NCBI GenBank assembly: GCA_937934115.1 | Contig: CALHAH010000006.1 | Span: 1-64,000, forward strand | Source of the DNA: an uncultured Thermoanaerobaculum sp. | Lineage (GTDB): Bacteria; Acidobacteriota; Thermoanaerobaculia; Thermoanaerobaculales; Thermoanaerobaculaceae | Direction: 5' to 3' | Length of the DNA stretch: 64,000 nt | Shown here: one piece after another, positions 9,595-19,409 of the stretch | Layout of the letters: every line of letters begins with the position of its first letter | How positions within the stretch are numbered: position 1 is the stretch's first letter | Made by a program: the position numbers and the translations under genes | The notes under the pieces: generated by a model | Told to the model about the DNA's origin: nothing | Databases searched by the model: none | What the model saw: only the letters and a program-made list of their open reading frames with translations

Positions 9595-12500
9595 ACGTGC
9601 ACAGCGTGCTGGTGGTGGGGGCAGGGCCCATACGCATTGGCCAGGCATGCGAGTTTGACTATTCCGGTGTGCAAGGCGTCCACGCTCTTTGGGAAGAGGG
9701 CCTCCGAGTGGTGCTGGTAAACTCCAATCCAGCCACCATCATGACCGATCCCGAGAGGGCGGACGCCACATACATTGAGCCCATCACTCCGGAAGTGGTG
9801 GCTCACATCCTGGAAAAGGAACGTTGTGACGCCTTGCTTGCCACCTTGGGAGGGCAAACCGCCCTCAACGTGGCGGTAGAGCTGGCGAAACGCGGTGTGC
9901 TGGACAGCTTGGGCGTGCGTCTTTTGGGAGCGTCGGTGGCAGCCATTCAAACCGCCGAGGACCGAGAAAGGTTTCGGGAGGCCATGCGCCGGGCGGGTCT
10001 TCCGGTCTTGCCTTCAGTTACGGTCCATTCGCTGGCGGAAGGGGAGCGCGCCTTGGAGCTGGTGGGCCTTCCGGCGATTTTGCGTCCCTCCTTTACCCTT
10101 GGCGGGCAGGGAGCCGCTGTGGTCTACAACCGCGAGGAGTTTACAGGTGCCTTGCGCCACGCTCTTGATGCTTCGCCCGTGGGCGAAGTACTCATGGAAC
10201 GGTCGGTGGAGGGTTGGAAGGAGTACGAGCTGGAGGTCATGCGGGATTGGTCGGATACGGTGGTGGTGGTGTGCTCCATTGAAAACCTGGATGCCATGGG
10301 CGTGCACACCGGCGATTCCATTACCGTAGCCCCTGCCCTCACCCTCACCGACAAGGAGTACCAGTTCTTGCGGGATGCGGCGGCCACCTGCTTGCGCACG
10401 GTGGGGGTGGAAACCGGCGGGGCCAACGTACAGTTTGCCGTGAATCCGGAAAACGGGGAGTGGGTGGTCATTGAAATGAACCCCAGGGTTTCCCGTTCTT
10501 CGGCGTTGGCCTCAAAGGCCACCGGGTTCCCCATCGCCCGTATCGCCGCCAAGCTGGCGTTGGGTTATCGCCTTTCGGAACTCCAAAACGCCATTACCCG
10601 CTCCACACCGGCAGCTTTTGAGCCGGCCTTGGATTATGTGGTGGTGAAGGTTCCGCGCTTTGCCTTTGAAAAGTTCCCAACGGTTGCGGACACCCTGGGC
10701 ACCTCCATGAAATCCGTGGGCGAAGCTATGGCCATAGGGCGCTGCTTCGAGGAAGCGCTGCAAAAAGCGGTGCGGTCTTTGGAGCGAGGATGGGATGATT
10801 TGCTGGCCCCGCCTCCCATTGCCGCCTTGGACAGCGAAGCTCTGTTCCGTCGAATCAGTGTCCCCAATCCGGACCGCCTGTGGGCTGTGGCCGAAGCGCT
10901 GAGGCGCGGCATGAGCGTGGACGAAGTTGCCAGGGCCAGTAGTTGGGATCCGTTTTTTGTGCGGAAAATCGCGTCGTTAGTGGAAGCTGAAAAAACCATC
11001 TTGCCAAAGGCTTTAAGCGAGCCGGACGCGCTCAGGCACGCCAAACGGTTGGGCTTTACGGACGAGACCATTTCCCGGGCGGCAGACGCAACCCCCACCC
11101 AGGTTCTCCGACGGCGCAAAGCTCAGGGTTTGAGCCGGTGCTATCGCAAAGTGGACACCTGTGCCGCTGAGTTTGCCGCTTCCACGCCTTACTACTACGG
11201 GAGCTGCGAAAGCGTTAACGAGCGGGAAGAGGATTCGCGCCCGCGGGTAGTCATCTTGGGCTCAGGTCCCGTGCGTATCGGCCAAGGGATTGAGTTCGAC
11301 GCGTGCTGTGTCCACGCAGTAGCGGGCCTGCGCCAAGAAGGCTTTGCTGCGGTCATGGTGAACTGCAACCCGGAAACCGTGTCCACCGACTGGGACACCT
11401 CCGATCGCCTGTACTTTGAGCCCCTAAGCTTAGAAGACGTTTTGGAGGTCTTAGAACAGGAAAAACCCCACGGTGTGCTGGTACAGTTTGGGGGCCAGAC
11501 GCCGCTCAAGCTTGCCCGCCCACTTCTCGAACATGGGGTGAAGATCTTGGGCACCTCCCCCGAGGCCATCCACTGGGCAGAGGACCGCCAGCGTTTCTCG
11601 GCGGTGGTGAAAAAGCTTGGTTTGCGGCAGCCGGAAGGGGAAACGGTGACCACCTTGGCAGAAGCCCAGCGGGCAGCTGCTCAGCTGGGCTACCCAGTTT
11701 TGGTGCGCCCCTCGTATGTCCTCGGTGGACGGGGCATGCACGTGGTGTATTCAGCTTTGGAGCTCGCCAGCGTCTGGGAACGGGAGCTGCGCGCCAAGAC
11801 GGACCACCCGGTGCTGCTAGATCGCTTTCTCGAACAAGCCTTGGAATTGGATGTGGATTTGGTAGCGGATGGTGAAACGGTTGTTATTTGCGGGGTCCTA
11901 GAACACGTGGAAGAAGCAGGCATCCACTCCGGGGATTCCTCCTGCGTTATAGGCGCTTCCTCCGTATCGTTGGAGCTTTTGGCGGAAATCCGGCGGGTAG
12001 CCCGGCTTTTGGCCAGCGAGCTGCAGGTGGTGGGTTTTCTAAACCTTCAGCTGGCGGTAAAAGATGGTCGCGTGTGGATTTTGGAGGCCAACCCCCGAGC
12101 CTCCCGCACGGTACCTTTTGTTTCCAAGGCCACTGGGGTCCCTTGGGCGACGGTGGCAGCCAGGGTTTGCTGTGGTGCCAAACTCAAAGAGCTGGGCTTG
12201 GAGGATGGAAAGCCCTTGGGAGTGGCCGTCAAGATGCCGGTGTTCCCCTTTGACCGCTTTCCAGGAGCCGATCCCATCTTGGGGCCGGAAATGCGCTCCA
12301 CTGGCGAGGTCATGGGCTTGGGCAAGAGTTTCGGTGAGGCCTTTGCCAAGGCGGCCCTGGCTGCCGGCTTGCATTTGCCCAGGGAAGGGAACGTTTTTCT
12401 TTCGCTTTCGGGACCGGACAAACCCCGGGCAGCAGCCTTGGCGTCTCGCTTTCAAGAGCTGGGTTTTGGGTTGTTGGCCACCCGTGGTACCGCTGCGGTG

Positions 12501-12788
12501 CTCCGGCAGGCTGGCTTTTCGCCTCGGGAGGTGCGAAAAGTTTCCGAGGGCCGACCCCACGCGGTGGACCTAATGGTGAACGGGGAAATTCACCTGGTGG
12601 TGAATACCGCCACTGGTGGTACGGCTCATCAAGACGGGCGGTTTATTCGCCGCGGCGCTTTGGAGCACCGCATCCCTTACGTGGCCACGGTTTCCGGGGC
12701 TTTTGCGGCAGCTGAAGCCATTGCCTGCCGGGACATGCAACTTGAGCCGCTGCAACAGTTGGCTGTGCGGGACCGGCCCTTACGCTAA
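9582..12788 (+). CDS. carB: Carbamoyl-phosphate synthase large subunit
   Basis: Duplicated ATP-grasp halves: [20 protein letters not shown] and [42 protein letters not shown]. Overlaps carA end. Confidence 0.96.
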   Translation: MRRVDVHSVLVVGAGPIRIGQACEFDYSGVQGVHALWEEGLRVVLVNSNPATIMTDPERADATYIEPITPEVVAHILEKERCDALLATLGGQTALNVAVELAKRGVLDSLGVRLLGASVAAIQTAEDRERFREAMRRAGLPVLPSVTVHSLAEGERALELVGLPAILRPSFTLGGQGAAVVYNREEFTGALRHALDASPVGEVLMERSVEGWKEYELEVMRDWSDTVVVVCSIENLDAMGVHTGDSITVAPALTLTDKEYQFLRDAAATCLRTVGVETGGANVQFAVNPENGEWVVIEMNPRVSRSSALASKATGFPIARIAAKLALGYRLSELQNAITRSTPAAFEPALDYVVVKVPRFAFEKFPTVADTLGTSMKSVGEAMAIGRCFEEALQKAVRSLERGWDDLLAPPPIAALDSEALFRRISVPNPDRLWAVAEALRRGMSVDEVARASSWDPFFVRKIASLVEAEKTILPKALSEPDALRHAKRLGFTDETISRAADATPTQVLRRRKAQGLSRCYRKVDTCAAEFAASTPYYYGSCESVNEREEDSRPRVVILGSGPVRIGQGIEFDACCVHAVAGLRQEGFAAVMVNCNPETVSTDWDTSDRLYFEPLSLEDVLEVLEQEKPHGVLVQFGGQTPLKLARPLLEHGVKILGTSPEAIHWAEDRQRFSAVVKKLGLRQPEGETVTTLAEAQRAAAQLGYPVLVRPSYVLGGRGMHVVYSALELASVWERELRAKTDHPVLLDRFLEQALELDVDLVADGETVVICGVLEHVEEAGIHSGDSSCVIGASSVSLELLAEIRRVARLLASELQVVGFLNLQLAVKDGRVWILEANPRASRTVPFVSKATGVPWATVAARVCCGAKLKELGLEDGKPLGVAVKMPVFPFDRFPGADPILGPEMRSTGEVMGLGKSFGEAFAKAALAAGLHLPREGNVFLSLSGPDKPRAAALASRFQELGFGLLATRGTAAVLRQAGFSPREVRKVSEGRPHAVDLMVNGEIHLVVNTATGGTAHQDGRFIRRGALEHRIPYVATVSGAFAAAEAIACRDMQLEPLQQLAVRDRPLR

Positions 12789-12972
12789 GAGGGGTTTCAG
12801 CGGAAAGTACGCGTATTCCATCTTGCTAAATCCGCGGAGTGGATGTGGGGCCGCCGGTTATCTGCCGCGGGGGGCAGCCGCCACGCCCACCCGCCTTGAG
12901 GCCCCCCGCGCCCCCACCGCTCGGCCCAGCAAAGCCGGGCCTCGCTCGCGTGCTCTGGACACTATGCTCCAC

Positions 12973-13038
12973 AACCCGCGCGGAGCGCGGGTCCCACATT
13001 TGTTCTTTCAAAACCCGCGCAGAGCGCGGATCCCACAT
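12973..13038 (+). repeat. Two tandem copies of a 27-bp GC-rich palindromic repeat
   Basis: AACCCGCGCGGAGCGCGGGTCCCACAT (12973-12999) and AACCCGCGCAGAGCGCGGATCCCACAT (13012-13038), 25/27 identical, each with a CGCGC/GCGCG stem. Confidence 0.7.
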
Positions 13039-13147
13039 CTCGGTACTTGTGGGGCCGCTTTGCGGCGGCTTTCTCCACTTCTGGGCGAGCCGGCTAAGGT
13101 TTGGCATAACGCCTCTTTCCCTTGCGCAACCACCCGTGCCAAAAAAT

Positions 13148-13176
13148 TTGCCTCGCTGGTCTTCTTGGGCTACAAT
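13148..13176 (+). promoter_or_regulatory. Sigma70-like promoter upstream of the 13220 gene
   Basis: TTGCCT - 17 bp - TACAAT, 44 bp upstream of the ATG. Confidence 0.5.
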
Positions 13177-13219
13177 CCGCCATCTCTAGCCGAAATAGGA
13201 GCTGGAGTGGGAGTGAAGG

Positions 13220-13780
13220 ATGACAGCAAAACTGGAACATGAATGGGAAATAGAGTTACCGGGTTCCTCTGCTCAAGAGATCTTGGCGGGCTTGGCCGCG
13301 CGCGACCGGGTCTTCGGCCAAAACGTGACCTTGGAGCCGGAGGACGATCCTGCTAACGCGGTAGAGGCTTGGTTGGGCTCCTCCGACGCTTTGGACGGAA
13401 AGGTATATCGCCTCGCGATCTACGCAGACCTGGAGGGACCTGAGGAGTACCTGGAAGCAGCTCGTGACGCCCTCATGGACTTGGTGGACGAACAGGTGGC
13501 CGAAGCCCAGAAGGATGCCGCGGACGCTAAGCTGTTGGACCGCAAGCCCAGCTCGGAGGTTTTCTTTGAGTTGGTCGCGGAGGAAGAGGAAACGCCGCAG
13601 CTTATCCTCCCCGAGTGGCTGGCACCGGAAGAAGCGGATCTCCCCTGGGGGTTTCGCCCGGTAACCAAGGATGGCAAGCCTTGGCCAGATGCAGAGGTGC
13701 TGAAGGCCCACGAGCGCATCGTCTTGGTACCTTTTAAGGGCGAATACATCCTTTACTCTTTGCCGCCCCTGGAAGACTAA
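13220..13780 (+). CDS. Conserved-looking hypothetical acidic protein
   Basis: 186 aa ORF with its own promoter-like sequence. No family recognised. Confidence 0.65.
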   Translation: MTAKLEHEWEIELPGSSAQEILAGLAARDRVFGQNVTLEPEDDPANAVEAWLGSSDALDGKVYRLAIYADLEGPEEYLEAARDALMDLVDEQVAEAQKDAADAKLLDRKPSSEVFFELVAEEEETPQLILPEWLAPEEADLPWGFRPVTKDGKPWPDAEVLKAHERIVLVPFKGEYILYSLPPLED

Positions 13781-13945
13781 AGACGTCCGTCGTCAACGAA
13801 GTGCGAAAGCGGCCTTACAGGGCCGCTGGCTACTATGGCCGCGGGTGAGGTGTGTGCCTTTCGTTCATTTCCTGGGGGCCTTGCTGCCAACCCTACAAGG
13901 GTAGGGCCTTGCTGCAGGCAGCAACAACAGCTACGCGGGAAAAGC

Positions 13946-14031
13946 TGGTGCCGGAGGCGGGATTCGAACCCGCACGCCCTTACGGACGGGGGATTTTAAG
14001 TCCCCGGCGTCTGCCATTCCGCCACTCCGGC
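13946..14031 (-). tRNA. tRNA-Leu (anticodon UAA), CCA encoded
   Basis: Reverse complement GCCGGAGTGGCGGAATGGCAGACGCCGGGGACTTAAAATCCCCCGTCCGTAAGGGCGTGCGGGTTCGAATCCCGCCTCCGGCACCA. Type II variable arm, 7-bp acceptor stem, anticodon loop CTTAAAA. Confidence 0.96.
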
Positions 14032-14107
14032 GCCCGGTGAAGTGTAATCCACGAGGAAAAACCAGTCCACGCCCACCGTTGTTTTTGCCAACGGTGAAAG
14101 GCCGGCT

Positions 14108-15232
14108 TTAGCCCCGCAAAATTGCTGCCATATCCCCCACCTGTCGCAGGGTCTCCGCCGCCGGTCCACTGACCACTTCCACGGTGCCCCCCGCCTCGAT
14201 GACCTTGTGGCTTAAGCGGTCAACAAAGGCTTTAACGTGGTGCAAGGTGTTGCCGCATTGCGGGCATTTTTCCTCCGCCATGGTAAACAGACCGCCACAT
14301 TCGGCGCACTCCTGACCTTCCACAGTCAAGCCACGGACGTACACCAGTTTCCACACCGGTTTGCTGTTCACCGCGTCCAAGGTCGCGGGAAGCCCAGCCA
14401 CCGCTCGTCCCCCCTTTCTCACTTCGCGAAGCAGATCCCGCACCAACTCCAGCTCTGCCACTCGCTCCAGCCGTTCCTGGACCTCAGCGGTGCGTTGCAG
14501 GATTTCCTCGTGAGAAGCACCAATAGGGAGGGGAAGGATTTCCACCAAACGACCCTGAAGGCGCTTGGGGAGGGAACGTGCCAGGGCATTGGCTACCTCG
14601 TTGTTGCCCCCCAAAACCAAACGGTCCACCTCCAGCTCATCCACTAACCTCGAAAGCTCCTTAGCCACGGTTTTTACGTGAGCGGAAACGCTTTCATCGT
14701 GGTGCCTCTCCATCCGCGATTGGGAGCGAAGTTTGTCCGAGGAAGGGGAGTCTGGGCGCGGCGGGATGAAGGAAATGAGGTCCCTGTGCTCTTCGATTTC
14801 GCCTAAGAACACTGTAAACAGCCTGGCCCTTTGCGAATCCACTAGCACCACGGCGTAGCGTTCGTATTCATCTAGCGCTTCCACCAAGGGACGAAGCACC
14901 GCCCCGCGGGTCCAAAAGACCGCCGGCGGCAAGGAAAGCTTGAGCACATTGCGGAAAGTAAAGCCCAAGCGTCGGTGGCGAAAGAGGACCAGGGTCTTCC
15001 CTGTGGGTTCTACCCTTTTGACGATGTCCTCCACTTCTTGTGCGGTGGCTGCCAACTCCTCGTCACCGGGGTGCTGGGCAACGAGCTGCCTGAGCATGTC
15101 CTTGAGTTGGGTTTCAAAGCCTCTCTTGCGGTTGGCAGGTTTAGATTGATCCACGTCCAGGTAAACAGTAAGGGTGTTGCCGGGGGCTTGAGAAAGCTTT
15201 TGCAGTTGTTCAATGTCACGGTGGCGAATCAT
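14108..15232 (-). CDS. Bacterial eRF1-like (baeRF-type) protein with C-terminal zinc ribbon
   Basis: eRF1/peptidyl-tRNA hydrolase-like order: GNTLTVYLDVDQSKPANRKRGFETQLKDM...YAVVLVDSQRARLFTVFLGEIEEHRD...DRLVLGGNNEVANALARSLPKRLQGRLVEIL...ECAECGGLFTMAEEKCPQCG. Confidence 0.7.
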   Translation of the reverse strand: MIRHRDIEQLQKLSQAPGNTLTVYLDVDQSKPANRKRGFETQLKDMLRQLVAQHPGDEELAATAQEVEDIVKRVEPTGKTLVLFRHRRLGFTFRNVLKLSLPPAVFWTRGAVLRPLVEALDEYERYAVVLVDSQRARLFTVFLGEIEEHRDLISFIPPRPDSPSSDKLRSQSRMERHHDESVSAHVKTVAKELSRLVDELEVDRLVLGGNNEVANALARSLPKRLQGRLVEILPLPIGASHEEILQRTAEVQERLERVAELELVRDLLREVRKGGRAVAGLPATLDAVNSKPVWKLVYVRGLTVEGQECAECGGLFTMAEEKCPQCGNTLHHVKAFVDRLSHKVIEAGGTVEVVSGPAAETLRQVGDMAAILRG

Positions 15233-15246
15233 GGCTTCCTCCCTCT

Positions 15247-16032
15247 TTACCCAGTATAGGGGTTCTGGCAAGCCCCGGTGATACAGGCCAGCAACAACCC
15301 GCAAGCCACGGCTACGTTCAGTGACTCCACGCCGTTGGCCAGCGGCATGGTCACTTTCGAGGTCACGCTGGCCGAAAGCTCGGGATCGAGCCCCTGCCCC
15401 TCGTTGCCCAGTACCAGCACCAAAGGTAGCTTCGGCTCCCATTGCCATACTGGTGTACCACCGGCAGCGGCGGCCGCCACCCAGGCGTAACGTCCGGCAG
15501 CCCAGCGTTGCAACCGCGAAAACGGGAAGTTGCGCAGGACCGGGAAAAAGAGACTTGCCCCGGCGGAAGCTCGCACCGCCTTGGGGGAAAAGGGGTTAGC
15601 ACAACCGGGGGAGCACACTACGCTGCCGGCTCCCAGGGCCGCTGCCACCCGCACCACAGCGCCGACGTTGGCCGGGTCCTGCACACGGTCCAGGAACACG
15701 ATGCAATCACCCCAGGGTGCACTCCTGCGCGGTACAGGAAAAACGGCAATGACTCCTTGGGAATGCTGGGTGGGTGCCAGACGGTTGAGCACGGAAGCGG
15801 CGAGCTGGTAGCAGGGCACCAGGGATGGCAAGCGCGCTAAATCGGAATCTTCCGCCCAGGCGAGGGCCACATCTTCACGAGCGTACACGGCTTCCGGGGT
15901 GAGACCCCGGCGCCATAAGTCGCGGAGCATCTTGATGCCGTCTACTACCGTGCGGTGCTCGTCCTTCCCTTGGGCAATGCTCCGCACCGCTGCCAAACGG
16001 GGGTTGTTTTTGCCAAGAGGGGTCCACACCAT
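15247..16032 (-). CDS. TrmH/SpoU-family RNA 2'-O-methyltransferase
   Basis: FLDRVQDPANVGAVVRVAAALGA...LVLGNEGQGLDPEL...VTMPLANGVESLNVAVA (SPOUT motifs). Confidence 0.92.
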   Translation of the reverse strand: MVWTPLGKNNPRLAAVRSIAQGKDEHRTVVDGIKMLRDLWRRGLTPEAVYAREDVALAWAEDSDLARLPSLVPCYQLAASVLNRLAPTQHSQGVIAVFPVPRRSAPWGDCIVFLDRVQDPANVGAVVRVAAALGAGSVVCSPGCANPFSPKAVRASAGASLFFPVLRNFPFSRLQRWAAGRYAWVAAAAAGGTPVWQWEPKLPLVLVLGNEGQGLDPELSASVTSKVTMPLANGVESLNVAVACGLLLACITGACQNPYTG

Positions 16033-16103
16033 AAAAGTAGTTTGCCAGGTTTGAGGGCAGGTACGGTTGCGCTGGGCGCCCGGGTGTGGGAGCATAGTAA
16101 CGC

Positions 16104-17465
16104 ATGGTGCAGGAACGCTCCCTTTGGTCGCCTCGGAACGTGGCCGAGGAACTGCCGCGCAAAGTAACTGGTTCGTTGGCAGTGCTGCCGCCGGCGGTGC
16201 TTTTGCAGGCGGCCCGGGCTGCCAAGCGGGACCTGCGGCTTTCCATGCGGGAGCTGGATTCGGGCCAGGTGGTGGTGCTGGTGTTTCGTCGAGGGGAGCC
16301 TACGATGGTGTTTTCCCCTGGGGACGGACGCTCGGTGGGGGAAATGCTGGTGGCGGCGGGACTTCTGGACCAAGCGCAGCTGGCCCGCCTGCTGGAGGAA
16401 CGGCGAGGGTCCGCCACGTCCTTAGAGCGCCTGCTCACGGAGCGCACCGCCCTCACCCATGGGGAAATTCAGCGCTTCCTTGATTACCAGGCAAGGCTGC
16501 GACTTTTGGATTGCTTGGCGTGGCAACAGGGGTTTTTCGAGCTGGCCGAGTACACTGGGGGTGGCGAAACCACGTACCGGCTGCAGCTGCCAAGCCTCGA
16601 CGCCTTGCAAAACCGCGCCAAAACTCGGGCGGAACGGTTACCGCGCCTTCTGGGCAGGCTTCCATGCCCACCAGCCCATGTGGTGGTGCGACGGAAACGA
16701 AGTGCGGAACCCCCAGCGATGGGGTTGGCCCGAGACGTCTTTGACGCTTTAAGCCAGCCCCTCTTGCTTCCCCAGCTCATAGCCCGCCTATTGGTGGATG
16801 ACGATTTGGTGCTTGAGGTGGTGCTTGACTTGGTTTCTGCCAAGGTGCTGGTGATTTACCCCCGTCTGGAGCTAGCCTCCGGCCCCGTTTCCCGGGCCGC
16901 TAGTGGGGACCTATGGGCCAGCCAAATGGTTTCAGAAATCCTCCTGCGCTTCCGCGGCAGGGATGGTGGAGGTTTGGTGCGCAGCCTGTGGGTGGTGGTA
17001 GTTTCGGCGCGGGGGGAAGAAGCCACCCGCCTGGTGGCCAAGATCGGGGGAGAACAAGAGGAACTGGTGTTTCACAACTCAGAGCTGCCAGTGGCGCTGT
17101 TGGCTCGCTCGGTGGCCGTGGGACCCAACGCCCGCCTGCACCTTTTGGCCTTGCAGCCGGACGTGCTCTCTCCGGCAGCATTGGCAGGCGTTTTGGGCCG
17201 TTGCGATGCGGTGATTCTGGTGCGGACCTCCAGCAATCCCGACGAGGAGCAAAAACTCACCAGGCTGCGACAAATCGCAGAAGGCGCGGGCTTTGGTTGG
17301 CGACCACTCATTGTCGGTTGGGATCAAGGAGCTTCCTTCCGCCCTTGGCAGGAGTACCCGGAAGCGGTGTTGGCTGTGCCTTCCCTCGGCGAAACTGACC
17401 CGCAGTGGTTGGCAAAGAGGCTTTTGGAAGCGCTGTTGGCAGCTGCCGTAGGTCGGAACCAGTAA
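16104..17465 (+). CDS. PATAN/DUF4388-like N-terminal domain protein with a degenerate GTPase-like C-terminal region
   Basis: PRKVTGSLAVLPPAVLLQAARAAKRDLRLSMRELDSGQVVVLVFRRGEPTMVFSPGDGRSVGEMLVAAGLLDQAQLARLLEER; C-terminal LWVVVVSARGEEATRLVAKIGG...RCDAVILVRTSSNPDEEQKLTRL. Confidence 0.6.
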   Translation: MVQERSLWSPRNVAEELPRKVTGSLAVLPPAVLLQAARAAKRDLRLSMRELDSGQVVVLVFRRGEPTMVFSPGDGRSVGEMLVAAGLLDQAQLARLLEERRGSATSLERLLTERTALTHGEIQRFLDYQARLRLLDCLAWQQGFFELAEYTGGGETTYRLQLPSLDALQNRAKTRAERLPRLLGRLPCPPAHVVVRRKRSAEPPAMGLARDVFDALSQPLLLPQLIARLLVDDDLVLEVVLDLVSAKVLVIYPRLELASGPVSRAASGDLWASQMVSEILLRFRGRDGGGLVRSLWVVVVSARGEEATRLVAKIGGEQEELVFHNSELPVALLARSVAVGPNARLHLLALQPDVLSPAALAGVLGRCDAVILVRTSSNPDEEQKLTRLRQIAEGAGFGWRPLIVGWDQGASFRPWQEYPEAVLAVPSLGETDPQWLAKRLLEALLAAAVGRNQ

Positions 17466-17514
17466 CGAGACCTCGCTCTCCGGCTGCCCTTGGCCCGGTG
17501 CTACCATCCCGTAC

Positions 17515-18642
17515 GTGGGCGACGAAACGATCCTTTGGGTGGACGCAGCAACACAACTGCGGTACATATGCTCCGAGGCTCGCGCTGCTGGCGTGGTGGC
17601 GGTGGACAGCGAGGCCGATTCCTTTCATTCCTACTACCCCAAGGTTTGCTTGCTGCAGCTTTCCTTTTCTGGCCGCCACGCGGTGGTGGATACCTTAAAG
17701 CTTACGCCCTTGGAACTGGCACCGCTAGGCGAGCTCTTGGCCGACCCCAAAACTTTAAAGGTGTTGCACGGGGCTGACTACGACCTGAGGATGCTGCAGA
17801 AGGATTTTGGTTTTTTCGTGCGTTTCCTTGCGGATACGCAAGCGGCAGCCCAGGTCTTAGGTGAACCGCAAACGTCGTTGGCAACCCTCGTCAAAAAGGA
17901 ACTGGGCCTTGAACTGGATAAAACTCAGCAGCGAGCTGACTGGTCGGTACGTCCTTTATCCGCCGAAATGCTGCGTTATGCCGTGGACGATACCCGTTAC
18001 CTCGAAGCTCTGCTTGCCAAGCTCAAAGCCCGGCTTGCGGCATGCGGTCGCCTTGCTTGGTGGGAGGAGGAGTGCCAGGTGTTGGAGCAAGTGTCCTACC
18101 AGCCTCCGGAGCCGGACCCCTGGGCGTTTCTTCGCATCAAAGGAGCTAAGGGCCTAGCCGGCGAAGCCCTCGGGCGGTTAAAAGCCCTCTGGCTGTGGCG
18201 GGAAGGCGTGGCGCAAGCATTAGATGTGGCCCCGTTTCGCGTTTTGCCCTCGGAGTTGCTGCTGCGGTTAGCTTCGCATCCGCCCGCGGATTTTTCGGCA
18301 CTCGTGCACACTCCCGGCGTGTCGCCGCGGGTTGTTCGGCGCTGGGGTACCGCCATTCTTCAAGTACTGGCCAGCACACGAGAGGAAGTCAGCCCGCCTC
18401 CCAGCTTGCGTCCGCGTCCGGATGAAGCAAAGGAGCGCTTGGTGACGAAGTTGCGGGCTGTGCGCGACGAAGTAGCGCAAGCCTTGGCCATAGATCCGGG
18501 TTTTCTGGCACCGCGGGCTACCCTGGAAGCGGTCGCGGAGCGCCGCCCGCAAACGGACGAGGCTTGGTGGCAATGCCTGAAAAGGCGTTGGCGCGTTGCG
18601 GTTTTGCAAGAACCGCTGGGTAAGGTGCTGGCTGCACCCTAG
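17515..18642 (+). CDS. rnd: Ribonuclease D
   Basis: DEDD exonuclease: VVAVDSEADSFHSYYPKVCLLQLSF, VLHGADYDLRMLQKDFG, LRYAVDDTRYLEAL; C-terminal HRDC-like part. Confidence 0.9.
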   Translation: MGDETILWVDAATQLRYICSEARAAGVVAVDSEADSFHSYYPKVCLLQLSFSGRHAVVDTLKLTPLELAPLGELLADPKTLKVLHGADYDLRMLQKDFGFFVRFLADTQAAAQVLGEPQTSLATLVKKELGLELDKTQQRADWSVRPLSAEMLRYAVDDTRYLEALLAKLKARLAACGRLAWWEEECQVLEQVSYQPPEPDPWAFLRIKGAKGLAGEALGRLKALWLWREGVAQALDVAPFRVLPSELLLRLASHPPADFSALVHTPGVSPRVVRRWGTAILQVLASTREEVSPPPSLRPRPDEAKERLVTKLRAVRDEVAQALAIDPGFLAPRATLEAVAERRPQTDEAWWQCLKRRWRVAVLQEPLGKVLAAP

Positions 18643-18650
18643 GCTGACCT

Positions 18651-19388
18651 GTGCCCCTTATCACCGAGGAAGCCATCGTTCTCGCCCGCTACCCTTTCAG
18701 GGAGAAGTCGGCAGTGGTGGTGTTTCTATGCCAAGAAAGGGGGGTGATCCGGGCTGTGGTTCGGCAATCGCGGGGCAAAGGCGGTGGCGCGGCTTTGGAA
18801 CCCTTGGCCCGGGTAAAGGTGACGCTTTTTTGCTCGCCGCGGCGGGAGCTGGCCATCGTCAACGAGGTGGTTTTGGAGCATTCGGTCTTGGACTTGGCAG
18901 CTCGTCCTCAAGCTTGGGTAGCAGCCTTGGTTGCTGCCGAGCTGGTGTTAGAGCTTTGCCCTCCAGGGACAAGCCAAGAAACGTTTTTCCGCCTGCTTCA
19001 AAAAACCGTGGTTTGGCTGGAAGCGGGGGTTGCCCCGCATTTGGCGGTTCCCTATGTGATGGCCTGGTCCTTAAAACTGGCCGGGGTGCTTCCCCAGCCC
19101 ACGGAGTGCGCGGTTTGTGGCCAATCGCTCCTCGACCTTGGGGCCTGGTGGGTGCAAGGCCTCGGTTTTTGTTGCCGGCAACACGGTACCGGTGGGGTTT
19201 CTTTGCGTCCCCACTCCTATCGTTTCCTCGTGGAAGCTCTCAGAAAGCCCCTCGATGCGCTTGCTTTTTCGCCGGGTCCCGAGCTTTTGTGCGTCCTGCA
19301 AAAGCTCGTGGAGCATTTTTTGGAAAAGCCCCTGCGTTCGCTGCACGTTTTTCGGCAGCTGATGACCCAAGAGGGCAGCAGCTGCTAG
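18651..19388 (+). CDS. recO: DNA repair protein RecO
   Basis: ITEEAIVLARYPFREKSAVVVFLCQERGVIRAVVRQSRGKG (OB fold) and CAVCGQSLLDLG...CCRQH zinc-binding region. Confidence 0.88.
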   Translation: MPLITEEAIVLARYPFREKSAVVVFLCQERGVIRAVVRQSRGKGGGAALEPLARVKVTLFCSPRRELAIVNEVVLEHSVLDLAARPQAWVAALVAAELVLELCPPGTSQETFFRLLQKTVVWLEAGVAPHLAVPYVMAWSLKLAGVLPQPTECAVCGQSLLDLGAWWVQGLGFCCRQHGTGGVSLRPHSYRFLVEALRKPLDALAFSPGPELLCVLQKLVEHFLEKPLRSLHVFRQLMTQEGSSC

Positions 19389-19409
19389 ACTTGGTGCGCG
19401 GGGGCAAAA

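Noticed and set aside
13826-13945. SRP (4.5S) RNA next to tRNA-Leu
   Set aside because: The conserved GGTCAGG...GGAAGGAAGCAGCC core is absent on both strands. Kept only as an unidentified structured spacer.
13852-14040. 62-aa ORF ending ...LVPEAGFEPARPYGRGILSPRRLPFRHSGAR
   Set aside because: This is a translation of the antisense strand of tRNA-Leu, a typical spurious ORF.
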